Part shown: positions 62,844 through 64,000 of the stretch, one piece after another
Numbering within the stretch: the stretch's first letter is position 1
How the letters are laid out: each line of letters begins with the position of its first letter
The notes under the pieces: generated by a model
The model's input: only the letters and a program-made list of their open reading frames with translations
The model's database searches: none
Told to the model about the DNA's origin: nothing
Made by a program: the position numbers and the translations under genes
Source: QIJE01 sp048541835
Lineage (GTDB): Bacteria; SZUA-79; Acidulodesulfobacterales; Acidulodesulfobacteraceae
Assembly: GCF_048541835.1 (NCBI RefSeq)
Contig: NZ_JBLEOY010000001.1
Coordinates: forward strand, 248,001 to 312,000
Length of the DNA stretch: 64,000 nt
Reading direction: 5' to 3'

Positions 62844-63725
62844 TCAGACGGGCAATGCTTCTTTGAGAGCGTTAAAATCAATTCTTTTACCGGTCCATAT
62901 ATAAAAACTTTCTATAGCTTGAAAAAAAAGCATGGAAAGCCCGTTAACGGACATTAATGTTTTCTTTCCCATACTGTTCAAAAGTCGAGCCGCTTCAGCA
63001 GAATAAGAGATATCCATCAACAACGGTAAGGATTTCTTGTCAGATAAATTTTCTAAAAAAAATTGCTTTATTAATTCACCGCTTTCGCTTGAAGGGGTCA
63101 CAGTATTAACAATAATATCACTATTTTCAAGCGTAGCCCTGCTCAAAGCATCATCTAAATTAAAACCTGAATATAGAACCGTTGAACCTGATTGTAAAAC
63201 CCTTTTCCAAATTTCCGCATCCTCCTTAAGTATCATAGCTTTTTCTATGTTTCGATTAATAATCAATACATCTTTCGCCGATTCTTTTATTAAGGCATAT
63301 ATTATCGCCCTGGAAGCCCCACCTGCCCCCAGAACCGTGATTTTTTTATCTTTTAATCCTTCCTTAAATTCATATCTTACGGCCTTTATAAAACCGATTA
63401 CGTCGGTATTATAACCGCTATAGCTGCCGTCTTTTTCTAAATTTACGGTATTGACGGAACCGATAAGCTCGGCATCTCCGCTCAAACGATCTACGTGGTC
63501 TAAAACATTTATTTTATACGGCTGAGTAATATTTGCGCCTTTTATCTTAAGGGCCTTAAACCCGTTAAATGCTACCGTAAACTTTTCGGGAGGGACATCG
63601 AATCTGCCATAACAGAGATTCACGCCCGCAAGTCTCGACATCGTATTTTGTATTGCCGGAGAGAGGGAATATTTTATATCGTAGCCGAAAATACCGGAAA
63701 AAATTTGCTCTCTCATATTAAACAC
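62844..63725 (-). CDS. aroE: Shikimate dehydrogenase
   Basis: 293 residues; the second ATG (residue 4, MREQIFSG) may be the real start. Hallmarks: GYDIKYSLSPAIQNTM (shikimate hydroxyl binding), KGANITQPYK (catalytic Lys), INTVNLEKDGSYSGYNTDVIGF (catalytic Asp), NADP fold GAGGASRAIIYAL with basic NR, and MSVNGLSMLFFQAIESF. It reduces 3-dehydroshikimate to shikimate with NADPH in aromatic amino acid synthesis. It overlaps the upstream unknown gene by eight bases. Confidence 0.94.
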   Translation of the reverse strand: MFNMREQIFSGIFGYDIKYSLSPAIQNTMSRLAGVNLCYGRFDVPPEKFTVAFNGFKALKIKGANITQPYKINVLDHVDRLSGDAELIGSVNTVNLEKDGSYSGYNTDVIGFIKAVRYEFKEGLKDKKITVLGAGGASRAIIYALIKESAKDVLIINRNIEKAMILKEDAEIWKRVLQSGSTVLYSGFNLDDALSRATLENSDIIVNTVTPSSESGELIKQFFLENLSDKKSLPLLMDISYSAEAARLLNSMGKKTLMSVNGLSMLFFQAIESFYIWTGKRIDFNALKEALPV

Positions 63726-64000
63726 TCATCAATAATTGTTTTAAAAGATAGTCTATTTTAGCCGCCTTTTTATCGTCTATGAACATATAGACATACCTTT
63801 CTATATCCTGTGTAACCTTTATCAAAGACTGTTTGTCTCCTTTATTTAGTCCGTTAAAATCGACCGGCACCTTATCCGCCTTGCTGCCGAGTTGCTCTCT
63901 TAATATTTTTTTAATAGAGCTCACTATGTCGTATACCTTAGCAGTTTCGTTCTGCGGTGGCTCAAGCTTTATATAACCGCTTTGCAAGAGATTATAGAGC
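63718..64000 (-). CDS. Unrecognised protein, C-terminal part (5' end outside the window)
   Basis: The reading frame stays open to the right edge, and the apparent start at 63985-63987 is TTG inside LYNLLQSGYIKLEPPQ. That resembles the end of a longer domain, so the gene likely begins beyond 64000. The visible ~94 residues end with VPVDFNGLNKGDKQSLIKV, an amphipathic helix and ...KQLLMSV. The NLLQSGYI segment is reminiscent of DUF4388-type proteins, often linked to surface motility. Identification is weak. It is coupled with aroE by an eight-base overlap. Confidence 0.5.
   Translation of the reverse strand, partial: LYNLLQSGYIKLEPPQNETAKVYDIVSSIKKILREQLGSKADKVPVDFNGLNKGDKQSLIKVTQDIERYVYMFIDDKKAAKIDYLLKQLLMSV

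Noticed and set aside
1..64000. tRNA, rRNA, CRISPR arrays, insertion sequences and prophage
   Set aside because: Searched by eye in intergenic gaps; most gaps are short and none holds a cloverleaf, repeat-spacer pattern, transposase or integrase.

Overview
The window is AT-rich chromosomal DNA, densely packed with housekeeping and accessory genes. It has no tRNA, rRNA, insertion sequence or CRISPR array that I could find. The cell is clearly diderm (Gram-negative envelope): it has an MCE/Mla lipid transport system, a Pal-type OmpA lipoprotein, an RND efflux pump with periplasmic adaptor, a TraT-like lipoprotein and type IV pilus motor proteins. The gene set also points to an anaerobic, metal- and sulfur-redox lifestyle: an HdrB-HdrC fusion, selenocysteine machinery, corrinoid enzymes, molybdate or tungstate uptake and archaeal-style split glutamate synthase. 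A deltaproteobacteria-like lineage (Desulfobacterota or a related uncultured group such as Acidulodesulfobacterales) would fit, but that placement is inference from gene content only.

Layout. 1-2.0 kb: split glutamate synthase (truncated by the window edge). 2.0-2.5 kb: the only gene-free stretch over 300 bases, with traces of a decayed reading frame. 2.5-6.6 kb: HdrB-HdrC fusion, a PAS/degenerate-GGDEF protein, pgsA, a lytic transglycosylase and cbiC/cobH. 6.7-10.1 kb: rlmN, an ASKHA corrinoid-activator-like ATPase and selD. The selD gene is itself a selenoprotein gene: a TGA codon at 10049-10051 interrupts the normal reading frame and is followed by a SECIS-like hairpin. 10.1-13.2 kb: MCE/Mla ABC transporter. 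13.3-18.2 kb: HNH nuclease, selA, recO, a small DMT transporter and murT. 18.4-23.0 kb: a short metH lacking the reactivation domain, murI, queF and gatD. 23.1-30.4 kb: biotin genes (bioF, bioC, bioB) and ruvX, with an island between bioC and bioB that carries pal, a compact RiPP cluster and a cbpA/cbpM chaperone pair. 30.5-35.4 kb: mltG, a TraT-like lipoprotein and modABC. 35.4-43.9 kb: xseA, then an efflux operon (tetR, adaptor, RND pump, EmrB-like MFS) with a perfect palindromic operator. 44-55 kb: the conserved translation/RNA operon truA / rimP-nusA-infB-rbfA-nrnA-truB-rpsO-pnp plus an M16 protease. 55-62.7 kb: type IV pilus regulation and motor (pilR, pilS, pilC, pilT, pilB). 62.8-64 kb: aroE and the 3' end of an unrecognised gene.

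The most interesting region is 26.0-27.6 kb. A radical SAM/SPASM enzyme is followed by a PqqD-like peptide-recognition protein. Then comes a 39-codon open reading frame, preceded by a near-perfect ribosome binding site, whose product ends in a C-x2-C-x2-C motif. A rho-independent terminator closes the unit. This is the layout of a ribosomally made, post-translationally modified peptide (RiPP) system, and I cannot match the precursor to a named class. Other points worth attention are the selenocysteine-containing SelD, the pairing of a reactivation-domain-less MetH with a ferredoxin-less ASKHA ATPase, and a murT/gatD/murI group (lipid II D-glutamate amidation) in a diderm.
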